DNA from: a bacterium
GTDB lineage: Bacteria; Chloroflexota; Dormibacteria; UBA8260; Bog-877
Length of the DNA: 39,931 nucleotides
Assembly: GCA_021802115.1 (NCBI GenBank)
Contig: JAKABA010000021.1
Location: 1 to 39,931 of the forward strand
Direction: 5' to 3'
This document shows, piece by piece, positions 6,470-15,763 of the stretch. Numbering within the stretch: the stretch's first letter is position 1; every line of letters starts with the position of its first letter. The notes under the pieces were generated by a model. That model saw nothing but the letters and a program-made list of their open reading frames with translations. It did no database searches and was not told where the DNA came from. The position numbers were made by a program, and so were the translations under genes.

Positions 6470-9098
6470 CGCCGCTCAGAGCGGAGCGCTGCCAGTCTGC
6501 CAGCTTTTGCAAGGCTTGCAGGGGAGTCATGGAGTCGAGGCTCAGTTGCCGCAACTCCTCCACCATTGGTTCGGCGGATGGCAGGGGAAGAGCCAGCTGC
6601 TCGCCGCCCCAGGCCTCGGCCGCGACTGGCCTGGCCGCCTCGAGATCTGCCAGAATCGCCGCCGCACGGGTCAGGACGGCGGGTGGCAGGCCGGCCAGCT
6701 GGGCCACGTTGAGCCCATAGGAACGATCCGCACCGCCCGGGACGATGGTATGAAGAAAGGTAACCTGAGCGGCGCCTCCCACGCCCTCCTCCACCACCTC
6801 GGCCCGGTAGTTGCGCAGGCCGGGCAGCCGGTCCAGAGCGGTGAGCTCGTGGTAGTGAGTGGAGAACAGCACTCGCGCCGCCAGCGCCGGCGTGTCGTGC
6901 AGATACTCCAGAATGGCCTGGGCCAAGCTCATGCCATCGTAGGTGCTGGTGCCTCGGCCGACCTCGTCCAGGAGCAGCAGACTGCGGGGCGTTGCTCGAG
7001 CCAGGATCTGGGCCATTTCGGACATCTCCACCATGAACGTGCTGCGCCCGCCGGCCAGGTCGTCCTGAGCCCCAACCCTGGTGAAGATCCGGTCCACCAT
7101 CCCCCACTGTGCCAGCCGGCAGGGGACCAGCGATCCGACCTGGCCCAACAGACAGATCAGGGCCACCTGACGCAGAAAGGTGGACTTGCCCGCCATGTTA
7201 GGCCCGGTGATCAGCCAGATCCGCTCGCTCTCGCCGTCCATGTGGATGTCATTGGGAACGAAACGCCCCGGCCCAAGGGCATCCTCGACCAGGGGGTGAC
7301 GACTCACCTCCAGGCGCAGTGAACGCGATCCATCGACGGTTGGAGCCACCCAGCCTTGTTCGGCCCCAGCTTCGGCCAGGCTCTGGATCGCATCTAGATC
7401 GGAAAGGGCGCTGGACACCTCCCCCAGCTCCGACGCCAGCGCCGCCACCTCAGCGACAAGGCCGGCCAGGAGCTCGTGCTCGCGCGCCAGAGCCCGGTCC
7501 CGGCCAGAGAGAACAATGCTCTCCTGCTCCTTGAGCTCGGCTGTCACATAGCGCTCACTGCCGACCAGGGTCTGGCGGCGGATGTACTCCGGCGGCACCG
7601 ACTCCAGACCCGCGCTGCGCAGCTCGATGTAGTAGCCGAAGACGCGGTTGTAGCCGACCTTGAGTCCCCTAATCCCAGTCCTGGAACGCTCCGACGCCTC
7701 CAGTTCCGAAATGTAGAGCCGGGCCGCGGAGCTGGCCTCCAGGATCTGGTCTAGAGTTTGGTCGTAGCCAGGCCGGATGTAGCCGCCGTCCCGGGCCAAA
7801 ACCGGCGGCTCGTCAACCAACGCCGAAGTGAGACGAGCGGCCAGATCCGGCGGCGCTTCCGAGAGCTGCCGCTCGATCTTCTGCAGAAGCCCGCTCGAAG
7901 CGCCATTCAAGAGCTGACGCAGTTTTGGCACCTGCGCCAGTGTCCCCGCGAGGCGGCTCAGGTCGCGGGGACCGGCGATCCCGTGCACGCATCGCGCTAC
8001 CAGGCGCTCAAGGTCACGGCACTCCCCCAGGGCAAGCCGGACGCCGCCCCTCATCGACTCGGATCCGACGACCTCCAGGACTGCGCCCTGGCGCTCGGCA
8101 AGCGCCCCAAGATGAGTGACAGGCGCTTGCAACCAGCTCCTGAGGCACCGGCCTCCAGGGGCCGTCCGGGTCCGATCGATCAGGCTCAGCAGCGATCGGC
8201 CACCAGGAGCCAGAGGTTCCACAAGCTCCAGATTTCGCCGAGTGGCCGGATCCAGCTCCATGACCTCGCCCATCCCTCTCCATCGGGGTCTGAGCAGGTC
8301 GGAGGTGACTTTCAGCTGGGCCTCGGCCCCGTAGCCGACCACTCCGGCCAGAGCCCGTAATACAGCATCTCCCAGCGCGCCACCGGCCGAGCCAAAGGGG
8401 CGCAACCCCGACGGTTCGAGCAGCTGCGCGCCCAGCGCGCCGTCGAAAAGCGCGGTCGGTTTGCGCACCAGGGCCAGTCCAGCCAGGTCCAACTGGTCGG
8501 CCTGGACCGCCTCAGGAGCGACCACCTCCGCTACGTCCAGTGCGGCCAGCTCATCGACCAGGGCCGCGCGCCCTCGCTCGCTGGCCATGGAGGAGAGCCA
8601 GCACTCCCCGGTGCTGAAGTCCAACACAGCCATTCCCAGGCCCTCTGGAACCGGGTAGACGCCGGCGCACCTCTGCGACCGTCCGGGCTCGAGCAGAGAC
8701 TCCTCCACCAGGGTCCCAGCGCTGAGGATGCGCACCACCCGACGCGCCACCAGCTTCCCGCCGGGCCGTGCGGACTCGGTCTGGTCGCAGACGGCCACCC
8801 TCAAGCCGGCGTCCAAGAGCCTGCGGGCGTATCCGGCCAGGCTCTGGTGCGGAACGCCGCACATGGGCATCCGGCCACGTCTGCCGAAGGCCCGGCTGGT
8901 GAGGGTCACGCCCAGGATGGGCGCCGCCTGGATGGCGTCCTGGCCGAAGACCTCGAAGAAGTCGCCCAGGCGAAACATCACCAGGCAGTCGGGATGCTCG
9001 CGCTTGGCCAGTTGGTACTGACGCAGAGCCGGGGTGTCGGTGCCGCCGCTGCCCTTGTCAGCCGGCCCCCCGACCGCCGCAGGCTCGGCGGCCGCCAT
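6462..9098 (-). CDS. mutS: DNA mismatch repair protein MutS
   Basis: The protein has 878 residues and is full length. The N-terminal mismatch-binding domain carries the Phe-x-Glu wedge (LGDFFEVFGQDA). Connector, lever and clamp regions follow, then the ABC ATPase: Walker A TGPNMAGKSTFLRQ, Walker B LLLLDEVGRGTS and the H-loop STHYHELT. The start is ATG 9098, overlapping the miaB stop codon (ATGA). An in-frame TTG three bases earlier is possible. It is coupled to mutL by an 8-base overlap. It recognises mispairs and small loops and recruits MutL. Confidence 0.97.
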   Translation of the reverse strand: MAAAEPAAVGGPADKGSGGTDTPALRQYQLAKREHPDCLVMFRLGDFFEVFGQDAIQAAPILGVTLTSRAFGRRGRMPMCGVPHQSLAGYARRLLDAGLRVAVCDQTESARPGGKLVARRVVRILSAGTLVEESLLEPGRSQRCAGVYPVPEGLGMAVLDFSTGECWLSSMASERGRAALVDELAALDVAEVVAPEAVQADQLDLAGLALVRKPTALFDGALGAQLLEPSGLRPFGSAGGALGDAVLRALAGVVGYGAEAQLKVTSDLLRPRWRGMGEVMELDPATRRNLELVEPLAPGGRSLLSLIDRTRTAPGGRCLRSWLQAPVTHLGALAERQGAVLEVVGSESMRGGVRLALGECRDLERLVARCVHGIAGPRDLSRLAGTLAQVPKLRQLLNGASSGLLQKIERQLSEAPPDLAARLTSALVDEPPVLARDGGYIRPGYDQTLDQILEASSAARLYISELEASERSRTGIRGLKVGYNRVFGYYIELRSAGLESVPPEYIRRQTLVGSERYVTAELKEQESIVLSGRDRALAREHELLAGLVAEVAALASELGEVSSALSDLDAIQSLAEAGAEQGWVAPTVDGSRSLRLEVSRHPLVEDALGPGRFVPNDIHMDGESERIWLITGPNMAGKSTFLRQVALICLLGQVGSLVPCRLAQWGMVDRIFTRVGAQDDLAGGRSTFMVEMSEMAQILARATPRSLLLLDEVGRGTSTYDGMSLAQAILEYLHDTPALAARVLFSTHYHELTALDRLPGLRNYRAEVVEEGVGGAAQVTFLHTIVPGGADRSYGLNVAQLAGLPPAVLTRAAAILADLEAARPVAAEAWGGEQLALPLPSAEPMVEELRQLSLDSMTPLQALQKLADWQRSALSGDG

Positions 9099-10444
9099 CA
9101 AGCGGCGACTAGCTGCCAGGCGGTCGTGGAAACCACCTTGAACTCCCGGATGGACCCTGGCTCAACGGGGCCATCGATCCACACCAGGCGGCCCTGACGG
9201 CTTCTGCCGTAGGCCCTGCCGTCGGCACCACGACCCTCGACCAGCACCTCAACTTCGGTTCCAACCAATGCCGCGTTGCGCCGCTCGCTGATGCTGCGCT
9301 GAAGGGCCAGCACCCGCTGCAGGCGCTCGCTCTTCACCGCCCTGGGGACATCATCTTCGCGACGGTAGGCGGCTGTCCCCGGGCGCGGTGAGTAGGCCTG
9401 GATGTGCACCGTATCGAACTCCACCTCCTCCAGCATCTGATAGGTCGCCTCGAACTCGGCCTCGGTCTCGCCACAGAAGCCCACGATGATGTCAGTGGTC
9501 AGGGCCAGACCCGGAATCCGCGCGCGCGCCCGCTCCAGGATGGCCCGGTAGTCACGCACTGAGTACTCGCGCTTCATCCGGTGCAAGCAGCTATCGCTTC
9601 CTGACTGCACCGGCAGGTGGAGTTGCTCGCAGGCGCTGGAGAGGTCAGCCATGGCGGAGAGCAGTCGGTCTGACGCATTGCGCGGATGGGAGGTCAGGAA
9701 GCGTAGGCGCCGAAGGCCGGGTACTCGGTCGACCTGCTCCATCAAATTCGGCAGGTCGCTGGCCGAGCTCGGGTCCCAGTACGAGTTGACATTCTGGCCC
9801 AGCAGGGTGATCTCCGCCACTCCCCGATCCACGAGCCGCCGTGCATCCGCCACGATCTCCTCGGCGGGCCGACTCGATTCCCGGCCCCGCACGAAGGGCA
9901 CGATGCAGTAGGTGCACATCTCGTTGCAGCCCAAGATCACCGGAAGATAGGTGCATAGCCGGTCCGAGGCCGGCAGCGGCACCGGGCCCTGGAGGGCGCC
10001 CTGATAGAGGTCGCGGAGGCGGGCGAAGAACCCGTCTGGATCGCGCATGTCGAAGACGTAGTCAAGGTGACTGAAACGACGCAGAAGGGTGCTGCCGTGC
10101 TCCCCCACCATGCAGCCCGTGAGGGCTATCGACCGGCCCGCCCGCTCCCGCTTCCAGGCGGCCAGCTCCCCCAGCTTGCCCGTGGCCTTGTCCTCGGCGT
10201 GCTGGCGAACGGCACAGGTCACCAGGACCGCCAGGTCCGCCTCCTCCAGGGCCGCTCCAGGCAGCATCCCGATCTCGGCGAAGCTCTCCGCCAAGAAGTC
10301 CGAGTCGGCGGTGTTCATCTGGCATCCGATCTGCCAGATGTGGACTCTGGGCGCCCCCTCGCCAGCGACCACGATCGGGGTCCGCTTTGACTCCGCGAGC
10401 GGCAGCGGCAGAAACCGAGACCCAGGACTTACCGCCGCAGTCAA
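9098..10444 (-). CDS. miaB: tRNA-2-methylthio-N6-dimethylallyladenosine synthase MiaB
   Basis: The protein has 448 residues. This radical-SAM methylthiotransferase adds the 2-methylthio group to i6A37 of tRNA. The N-terminal MTTase domain has the auxiliary cluster cysteines 41, 77 and 111. The radical-SAM CxxxCxxC is Cys173, Cys177 and Cys180 (GCNEMCTYC). A C-terminal TRAM domain (about 380-440) binds RNA. The start is TTG 10444, which overlaps the spoVS stop as TTGA and has GGAGG 7 bases upstream. The frame is open further upstream but only inside spoVS. The first 30 residues are a non-conserved extension. Confidence 0.95.
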   Translation of the reverse strand: MTAAVSPGSRFLPLPLAESKRTPIVVAGEGAPRVHIWQIGCQMNTADSDFLAESFAEIGMLPGAALEEADLAVLVTCAVRQHAEDKATGKLGELAAWKRERAGRSIALTGCMVGEHGSTLLRRFSHLDYVFDMRDPDGFFARLRDLYQGALQGPVPLPASDRLCTYLPVILGCNEMCTYCIVPFVRGRESSRPAEEIVADARRLVDRGVAEITLLGQNVNSYWDPSSASDLPNLMEQVDRVPGLRRLRFLTSHPRNASDRLLSAMADLSSACEQLHLPVQSGSDSCLHRMKREYSVRDYRAILERARARIPGLALTTDIIVGFCGETEAEFEATYQMLEEVEFDTVHIQAYSPRPGTAAYRREDDVPRAVKSERLQRVLALQRSISERRNAALVGTEVEVLVEGRGADGRAYGRSRQGRLVWIDGPVEPGSIREFKVVSTTAWQLVAA

Positions 10445-10701
10445 CGCACCTCCACCATGAGGCGGATCCCGGTGCGCTCCTCTCCGTCGATCGAGATGTC
10501 GATAAACGAGGGGATGCACACCAAGTCCAGCCCCCCCGCCACCACGTAGCCGCGGGAGATCGCGATCGCCTTGACCGCCTGGTTGATGGCTCCGGCGCCG
10601 ATGGCCTGGATCTCCACCCGATGCTGGGTCCTGACGACGCCAGCAATCGCACCCGCCACCTTCACCGGCTGAGAGGTGGCGGAGACCTTAAGTACTTCCA
10701 C
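10441..10701 (-). CDS. spoVS: stage V sporulation protein S (SpoVS), ALBA-fold nucleic-acid-binding protein
   Basis: The protein has 86 residues, the standard SpoVS length. The sequence is close to the family throughout: EVLKVSATSQPVKVAGAIAG, then QAIGAGAINQAVKAIAIS and DGEERTGIRLMVE. In Bacillus it acts late in sporulation, but homologues are widespread in non-sporulating Terrabacteria and have an ALBA-like fold. The start is GTG 10701, which gives the conserved N-terminus; the GGGAG upstream is weak and rather far. It is the first gene of the miaB-mutS-mutL-miaA-hflX run and overlaps miaB by four bases. Nothing else in the window indicates sporulation. Confidence 0.93.
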   Translation of the reverse strand: MEVLKVSATSQPVKVAGAIAGVVRTQHRVEIQAIGAGAINQAVKAIAISRGYVVAGGLDLVCIPSFIDISIDGEERTGIRLMVEVR

Positions 10702-10778
10702 TGGGGTGGCGGCGCTCCCGCCGATGGACGAGGGGTGAATTGTCAAGTTCAGCAATGCCAAAGAGTGTGATGGGGATT

Positions 10779-12035
10779 CTACGGCTCCAGAGGCAGTGGT
10801 GGGTTGCTGGGAGGCCAGTTGGAGGTGCTCCGGTAGAGGAAAACGGAGCGCGAGAGCGTCGCCAGCAAGCAGAGGGCCACCGCCACCACCACCAGGATGT
10901 AGAAGAAATCCGCTTGAGCCAGGTGGCTGGCTCCCCACGCGCCCAGCCCGGCTCCCAGGGCGCGACCCAGGAACTGAAACCAAAGCGCCGCCCCGAAGGC
11001 CTGGCCGATCCCGTCCCGCGGGGTCGTGGTCTGCAACCGGTTGAAGCCCCATACCTCCTGCAGGGCGCCCGTCCCAGCGAACACGATGAGGGCTCCCACC
11101 ACCGCCACTGGACCCAGGAGACTGCCCACCAAGATGGCGACCAGCAGGTGGATGTAGCCAATCACCACCAGCCCGCGTCGCCCCACCTGGGGTTGGCGAA
11201 GGGCGAGAAGGCTGCCCCCCACCGAGGCCCCACCCACGATCACGTACATCAGGCCGACCTGATCGGTCGGAAGGTGAAGGGAGTGGTGGGCGATGGGTAC
11301 GAAGTAGACGGTGACCACCCCCGCCACCACCGCCCCCATCCCGGCCTGGATGGCGAAGAGTGAGATGGTGGGATCGAGCAGGAGCAGGTCGAAGCCGCGC
11401 CTCAGCTGTCGCCAGCCCTGCTTCGCGGTCGCCACATGACCGGTCCAGACGGAAGGTTGAGCCCCAAGTCGCGAGAGCAGAAAAGCCGACACCAGAAAGG
11501 TGCAGCCGTCGACGAAGATGAGCACTGTCGGGCTCACCACCAGAAGTAGCACGGCTCCCAGGGCCGGAGCGACGAGTATTGACGACTCTCCAACCACTGA
11601 CAGCAGACTCCCTCCGGCTCCTACCAGCCCCGGAGGGAGCAGAACTGGCACCAGGCGCCTCCGGCCGGGATCGTAGAGAGCGGAGGCGGACCGGCTGGCC
11701 GCCACGGCCAGCACAAGCACCAGCAACAGGTGGCCCTGAGCGGAGATGATCATGAGCGCCGCCAGAGATGCCCTGACAACGTCCAGCGCCACCAGCCGTC
11801 TCCTCCGGTCGCCCTGATCCCCCATCTGGCCCCCAATCGGCAGCAACCCGAGGAGGGGAACTGTCTGAAAGACGAACAGCATCCCCACCCCGAACTCGCC
11901 CCCCAGCTGGTACGCGATGATGAGAAGTGCTGGCAGAGTCAGGAAATCGCCGTACCACGACAGGAACCCGGCTGCCCAAAGCGCCCGGAATCGGGGAACT
12001 CGCAGCGGCGCCCACCGAGAGGCGGTCGGAGCCAT
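10779..12035 (-). CDS. major facilitator superfamily transporter
   Basis: The protein has 418 residues and about 12 membrane segments. The loop between helices 2 and 3 (GGQMGDQGDRRRRL) matches the MFS signature GxxxDRxxRR. Sequence style resembles the MFS_3/EntS-like exporter group, so efflux of a small molecule is likely, but the substrate cannot be told. The start is ATG 12035. The gene lies 77 bases upstream of spoVS in the same direction and may be read into that run. Together with the HD-GYP gene it interrupts the otherwise conserved rny-spoVS order and looks like an insertion. Confidence 0.88.
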   Translation of the reverse strand: MAPTASRWAPLRVPRFRALWAAGFLSWYGDFLTLPALLIIAYQLGGEFGVGMLFVFQTVPLLGLLPIGGQMGDQGDRRRRLVALDVVRASLAALMIISAQGHLLLVLVLAVAASRSASALYDPGRRRLVPVLLPPGLVGAGGSLLSVVGESSILVAPALGAVLLLVVSPTVLIFVDGCTFLVSAFLLSRLGAQPSVWTGHVATAKQGWRQLRRGFDLLLLDPTISLFAIQAGMGAVVAGVVTVYFVPIAHHSLHLPTDQVGLMYVIVGGASVGGSLLALRQPQVGRRGLVVIGYIHLLVAILVGSLLGPVAVVGALIVFAGTGALQEVWGFNRLQTTTPRDGIGQAFGAALWFQFLGRALGAGLGAWGASHLAQADFFYILVVVAVALCLLATLSRSVFLYRSTSNWPPSNPPLPLEP

Positions 12036-12366
12036 CTAGCCGCATCCCTCCTCAGCCGATCCTGTGAGCGCACCTGCGCTGGCGAAGTCTAACGAGATCA
12101 GGGGCGGACCAAACCAGCCCACGGGCTGCCAGCCCAGACATCCGGGAAAGGTCACCGACCCGATGTTACGCGTTCGTCACTTGATGTTCAGGTACCTGTG
12201 ACAGAGGCCGGACTCCCTGTACCGTCATCAGCGAAGGGTTCTCGTGCCAATGGACGTGGCAAGGAACTGCAGCATACGTCGTGGGAGAGGTTCAAGAAAT
12301 GAGCACGTGGGAAATGGCGGAGTGGGGCTGATCTGATCTGAGCTGGGACCGGGTCCCTCGCTTGCA
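12036..12366. other. intergenic region, no gene found
   Basis: These 331 bases separate the MFS gene from the HD-GYP gene upstream of it. No frame has coding character, and I see no tRNA, SRP, RNase P or riboswitch signature. The region is less GC-rich than the flanking genes. It should hold the promoter of the MFS gene, but I could not pick a convincing one. Confidence 0.5.
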
Positions 12367-13815
12367 TCAATTCAAGAGAGAGAGCAACTCCTCAGTGGGG
12401 TGCTCTCTCTCTTTAATTATGTCCGCCAACTGCTCGTCCGGGATCTTGTCGAAGGCGGCAACGCAGATCGGGTCGAACTGGGTTCCAGAGCAACGCCTTA
12501 CCTCAGCCCTCGCCTCCGCGAGGGACATCCCTTTCCGGTAGGGCCGGTCGGAGACCATGGCGTCAAACGAATCGGCGATGGTGAACACACGAGCCCCGAG
12601 CGGGATCGCCTCGCCACTCAGGCCACGCGGGTAGCCCTTGCCATCGAAGCGCTCGTGGTGATTGAGGATGATCTCCCGGGCCCGCTCCAGTTGGCGCACA
12701 TCGGCCACCATCATGAATCCGAGCTCCGGGTGGGTCCGCATCACGGCCCACTCCTCGTCCGTCAGGGGGCCAGGTTTGAGCAGGATGGTGTCCGAGACGC
12801 CTATCTTGCCGATGTCATGGAGTAAAGCCCCGTGGCTGAGCCGGACCAGCTCCTCGTCGGAAAACTTCAGATGGCGGCCCATCAGCAGCGAGTAGTCGAC
12901 CACCCGGCGGCAGTGGCCCTCCGTGTCCTTGTCACGCAGGTCGATGGCCTTCGAGAGACTGATCAGAGTCGCATTGAAGCCACTCTGCGCCTCCTTCACC
13001 CTGGCATGCTGCTCGCGCATCCAGCGGTTGGTGGCGGTCTGGACGATGGCAACCGGCGCACCGAGAGTAATCAGAGCCGCGAGGCCCCCTATCCGGTAGC
13101 TGGCCGCAAGGACACCCACCCCGGTCAAACCGTAGCCAAGGTAGTAGGGAGAAAGGGGAAGTGCGCTCGACAGGTATCCCCGCAAACTAAACCGCTCACG
13201 TCCCTGCTCGGCCGCAATGACGGTCCCCAAGAGAAAGTAGTTGGTCACCCAAGCGGCGGCACCACCGACCGCACCAGCGCCAACGAGGAACCACACATCG
13301 CTGCCAGCGGAACGCCGCAACGCGTCAAAGACTCCGTAGGTTGCGATCAGAACCAGAATGCTCATCGACGCGTTGAAGAGCGTTTTGATCGAGAATTCTC
13401 GCTTCACCCATACACTGGTAGCCAGTGACGCGACAGTCGCCGCCACCGCGGCCGTGGGGCCCAGGAGGTAGACAGCTCCGATGCTGGCGTAGGCCTTGGC
13501 ACTGAAGTTGATCTTTGACCTGCCGAGCTGAATGGAGACAGGTCCGCGCGCCTCGAGCAGAGCCACGATTGCAAAGACCAATGCCAGCGTTCCCCATTGA
13601 AACGGGGGCCTCACCCAGATTGCGCCGACAGCAATGGCTAGCGCCGTCACGACCCCAACCACGAACAAGACGCTGCCATGCCCCTTGGGCAGAGCGGTCA
13701 GCACCGTACCGTGAGCGCGCTTGGCTGGCACGGTGCTGACAGCACGCGGCGGGACATGCCCACTCACGCGAGGCGCCGAACGGCGCCTCGATACGACCTT
13801 AGGTGAGCTGCCCAT
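12367..13815 (-). CDS. membrane-bound HD-GYP domain protein, probable cyclic-di-GMP phosphodiesterase
   Basis: The protein has 482 residues. After a basic cytoplasmic N-terminus (about 1-45) there are seven or eight membrane segments (about 50-270), then a short helix and an HD-GYP domain (about 285-460). The domain has LLHDIGKIGV, the metal-binding HHERFDGKGYPRGL including the GYP signature, and DSFDAMVSDRPYR, so catalytic metal ligands look intact. Such proteins hydrolyse c-di-GMP in response to a membrane-sensed signal. The start is ATG 13815; GTG 13821 is possible. About 250 bases without a gene separate it from rny upstream; this stretch contains a 7-bp hairpin (13928-13955) and nothing else I can name. 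The last codons form a strong hairpin. A YajQ-family protein, a reported c-di-GMP-binding family, lies 3.8 kb away. Confidence 0.9.
   Translation of the reverse strand: MGSSPKVVSRRRSAPRVSGHVPPRAVSTVPAKRAHGTVLTALPKGHGSVLFVVGVVTALAIAVGAIWVRPPFQWGTLALVFAIVALLEARGPVSIQLGRSKINFSAKAYASIGAVYLLGPTAAVAATVASLATSVWVKREFSIKTLFNASMSILVLIATYGVFDALRRSAGSDVWFLVGAGAVGGAAAWVTNYFLLGTVIAAEQGRERFSLRGYLSSALPLSPYYLGYGLTGVGVLAASYRIGGLAALITLGAPVAIVQTATNRWMREQHARVKEAQSGFNATLISLSKAIDLRDKDTEGHCRRVVDYSLLMGRHLKFSDEELVRLSHGALLHDIGKIGVSDTILLKPGPLTDEEWAVMRTHPELGFMMVADVRQLERAREIILNHHERFDGKGYPRGLSGEAIPLGARVFTIADSFDAMVSDRPYRKGMSLAEARAEVRRCSGTQFDPICVAAFDKIPDEQLADIIKEREHPTEELLSLLN
12374..12413. terminator. 13-bp perfect hairpin inside the 3' end of the HD-GYP gene
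   Basis: Bases 12374-12386 and 12401-12413 pair perfectly over 13 bp (an alternating GA/CT stem), and CTCC/GGGG can extend pairing into the loop. The hairpin lies within the last 16 codons of the HD-GYP gene. In the minus direction the following bases are only mildly U-rich; in the plus direction they read TTTAATTAT, a better terminator tail, although no plus-strand gene precedes it. It may be a terminator, an RNA 3'-end stabiliser, or both. Confidence 0.5.
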
Positions 13816-14065
13816 CACCACCGAACCGAATCATCACCGGTAGGGGGCGATGCTCTGCCGGCCTTCCGGGTCCTATGTGGAACGCCAAAGTCTCCTTCCC
13901 CATTCGTCTAGCTTGGCTCCCCGCAGGCCGCTGGTGGATTCGTCCCCCCCAGCGGACCACCGCAGTCTAACCGGCTTTGGCCGAGATCAGGAACGGACAC
14001 GGCGAATTGCGGCAGGCTCGTGACAACTTCGCCACAGTGCCAGCCGCGCGTAGGAAGTGCCAGAG

Positions 14066-15598
14066 CTACTTGGCGTAGTCGACGGAGCGCGTCTCCCTGA
14101 CCACGGTGACCTTGATGGTGCCGGGGTAGCTCATCTCGCCCTCGATGCGCCGGGCCACGTCCCGGGCCAGAACCACCGCGGCATCGTCGGTGATCCGGTC
14201 CGGCCGCACCAGGATCCTCACCTCACGTCCCGCCTGAATGGCAAAGGACCGTTCCACGCCTGGGAAGTCGTTGGCGATCTCCTCCAGCTTCTCCAGCCGC
14301 TTGATGTAGCTGGCCAGGGTCTCCCTTCGGGCTCCCGGGCGGGAAGCTGATATGGCGTCGGCGCTGAGGATGATGAAGGACAGCACGGTGCTGGGCTCGA
14401 TGTCATAGTGATGGCTCTGAACGGCCTCGACCACGTCGGGGTGACGTCCCAGCCGCTTCAGGATCTCGCCGCCAATGATCGCGTGAGACCCCTCTACCTC
14501 ATGGTCCACCGCCTTGCCGATGTCGTGGAACATCCCGGCCTCCTTGGCCAGGCGCTCGTCAGCTCCAATCTCGGCCGCGATCATGCCCGAGAGGTAGGCC
14601 ACCTCCTTGACGTGGGCGAGCACGTTCTGGCCGTAGCTGTAGCGATAACGCAAGATCCCAATGAGCTTGATCAGCTCGGGGTGCATGGCCTGGAGACCGA
14701 GCTCGAAGAGCGCCTTCTCCCCCTCCTCCACGATTCGAGCAGCCACCTCCTCGCGAGACTTGGCCACCACCTCCTCGATCCTGGTGGGGTGGATGCGCCC
14801 GTCACTGAGAAGCTTTGTCAGACTGACGCGCGCCACCTCCCGGCGAACCGGATCAAAGCTGCTGAGGACCACCGTCTCTGGGGTGTCGTCGATGATCAGG
14901 TCCACCCCGAGGGCGCCCTCGAGCGCCCGGATGTTGCGCCCCTCACGGCCGATGATCCGCCCCTTGATCTCGTCATTCGGCAGCGGGACCACGGAGACCG
15001 AGGTCTCTCCGGTCTGGTCGGCCGCGTGCCGCTGGATGGTGGTCACCAGGACCTCCCTGGCGCGCTCGTCAGCCTCCAGCTTGGCCTCGCCCAGGACGTG
15101 ACGGATCCGCTCCGCCTTCTCCGACACCAGCTCCCGGTCGAGTCCCTCCAGAACCTCGCGGCGCGCCTGGTCCCGGGTCATCCCGGCCACGCGCTCCAGC
15201 TCCAGCTCGACTGAATCGCGGAGCGCTGCCACCTGAGCTCGGTCCTCTTCGATCGCGCGCAGCTCGCCGGTCAGTGACTCGCTGCGCTGCAGCAGATCCT
15301 GCTGCTGCCGATCCAGCTGCTCCTCGCGCTGGAGGATGCGCTGCTCCTGGCGCGAGATCTCGGTCCGGCGCTCCCGGAGCTCGTCCTCGAGCTCGGTTCG
15401 GATACGCAGCGCTTCGGCTCTGGCCTCCAGGCCAATGGACTTACGCTCTGTCTCGAGCTCGGCCCGGGCCGCCTTCACAGCCTCGAGCTCTTGAACGCTG
15501 CGCTGGCCGTTCTGGCGAGACGCTCTCAGGGCGTAGACCACGGCGGCCGCCGCGACCAAAGCCAGGACGACAGCCAACGCCACCAATGCGGCGGTCAT
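14066..15598 (-). CDS. rny: ribonuclease Y
   Basis: The protein has 510 residues. RNase Y is the membrane-anchored endoribonuclease that initiates mRNA decay in many Gram-positive and related bacteria. It has one N-terminal membrane helix (about 3-24), a long charged coiled coil (about 30-185), a KH domain (IGREGRNIRALEGALGVD) and an HD nuclease domain with HDIGKAVDHEVEGSHA. The start is ATG 15598 with GAGGTGA 6 bases upstream; GTG 15607 three codons earlier is less likely. It follows recA, as in Bacillus. RNase J and PNPase, which process RNA in the same pathway, are in this window too. Confidence 0.97.
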   Translation of the reverse strand: MTAALVALAVVLALVAAAAVVYALRASRQNGQRSVQELEAVKAARAELETERKSIGLEARAEALRIRTELEDELRERRTEISRQEQRILQREEQLDRQQQDLLQRSESLTGELRAIEEDRAQVAALRDSVELELERVAGMTRDQARREVLEGLDRELVSEKAERIRHVLGEAKLEADERAREVLVTTIQRHAADQTGETSVSVVPLPNDEIKGRIIGREGRNIRALEGALGVDLIIDDTPETVVLSSFDPVRREVARVSLTKLLSDGRIHPTRIEEVVAKSREEVAARIVEEGEKALFELGLQAMHPELIKLIGILRYRYSYGQNVLAHVKEVAYLSGMIAAEIGADERLAKEAGMFHDIGKAVDHEVEGSHAIIGGEILKRLGRHPDVVEAVQSHHYDIEPSTVLSFIILSADAISASRPGARRETLASYIKRLEKLEEIANDFPGVERSFAIQAGREVRILVRPDRITDDAAVVLARDVARRIEGEMSYPGTIKVTVVRETRSVDYAK

Positions 15599-15655
15599 GG
15601 TGCTCACCTCGCAGTGCCGGGCAGGGAGCCACGATCACACCCTCCCCGACCAAAG

Positions 15656-15674
15656 CCTTCGGGAAACCCGAAGG
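15656..15674 (-). terminator. probable intrinsic terminator of recA
   Basis: CCTTCGGG (15656-15663) and CCCGAAGG (15667-15674) form a perfect 8-bp stem with a 3-base loop, 90 bases after the recA stop. On the minus strand it is followed by a short T run (CTTTGG). The tail is weak, so termination may be partial, with some readthrough into rny. Confidence 0.55.
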
Positions 15675-15763
15675 TAGAAAAATTCAACGCGAACCTGAGG
15701 CATTCTACCGCCTGGGACGGGCCCAAAACGAGCCCGCTCGGCAGCTCCGCCCGGTCCGGCCGA

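Noticed and set aside
10441..10701. Evidence that the organism sporulates, from spoVS.
   Set aside because: SpoVS is widespread in non-sporulating lineages and no other sporulation-specific gene is in the window; FtsK/SpoIIIE is universal.
10702..12045. A long minus-strand frame running through the MFS gene into spoVS (open from 12045).
   Set aside because: Only its last 86 codons are a real protein (SpoVS). The upstream part is a Ser/Gly/Arg-rich alternative frame of the MFS gene.
13816..14065. A c-di-GMP riboswitch before the HD-GYP gene.
   Set aside because: The conserved GEMM core and tetraloop receptor sequences are not present; only a 7-bp hairpin without a U-tract is visible.
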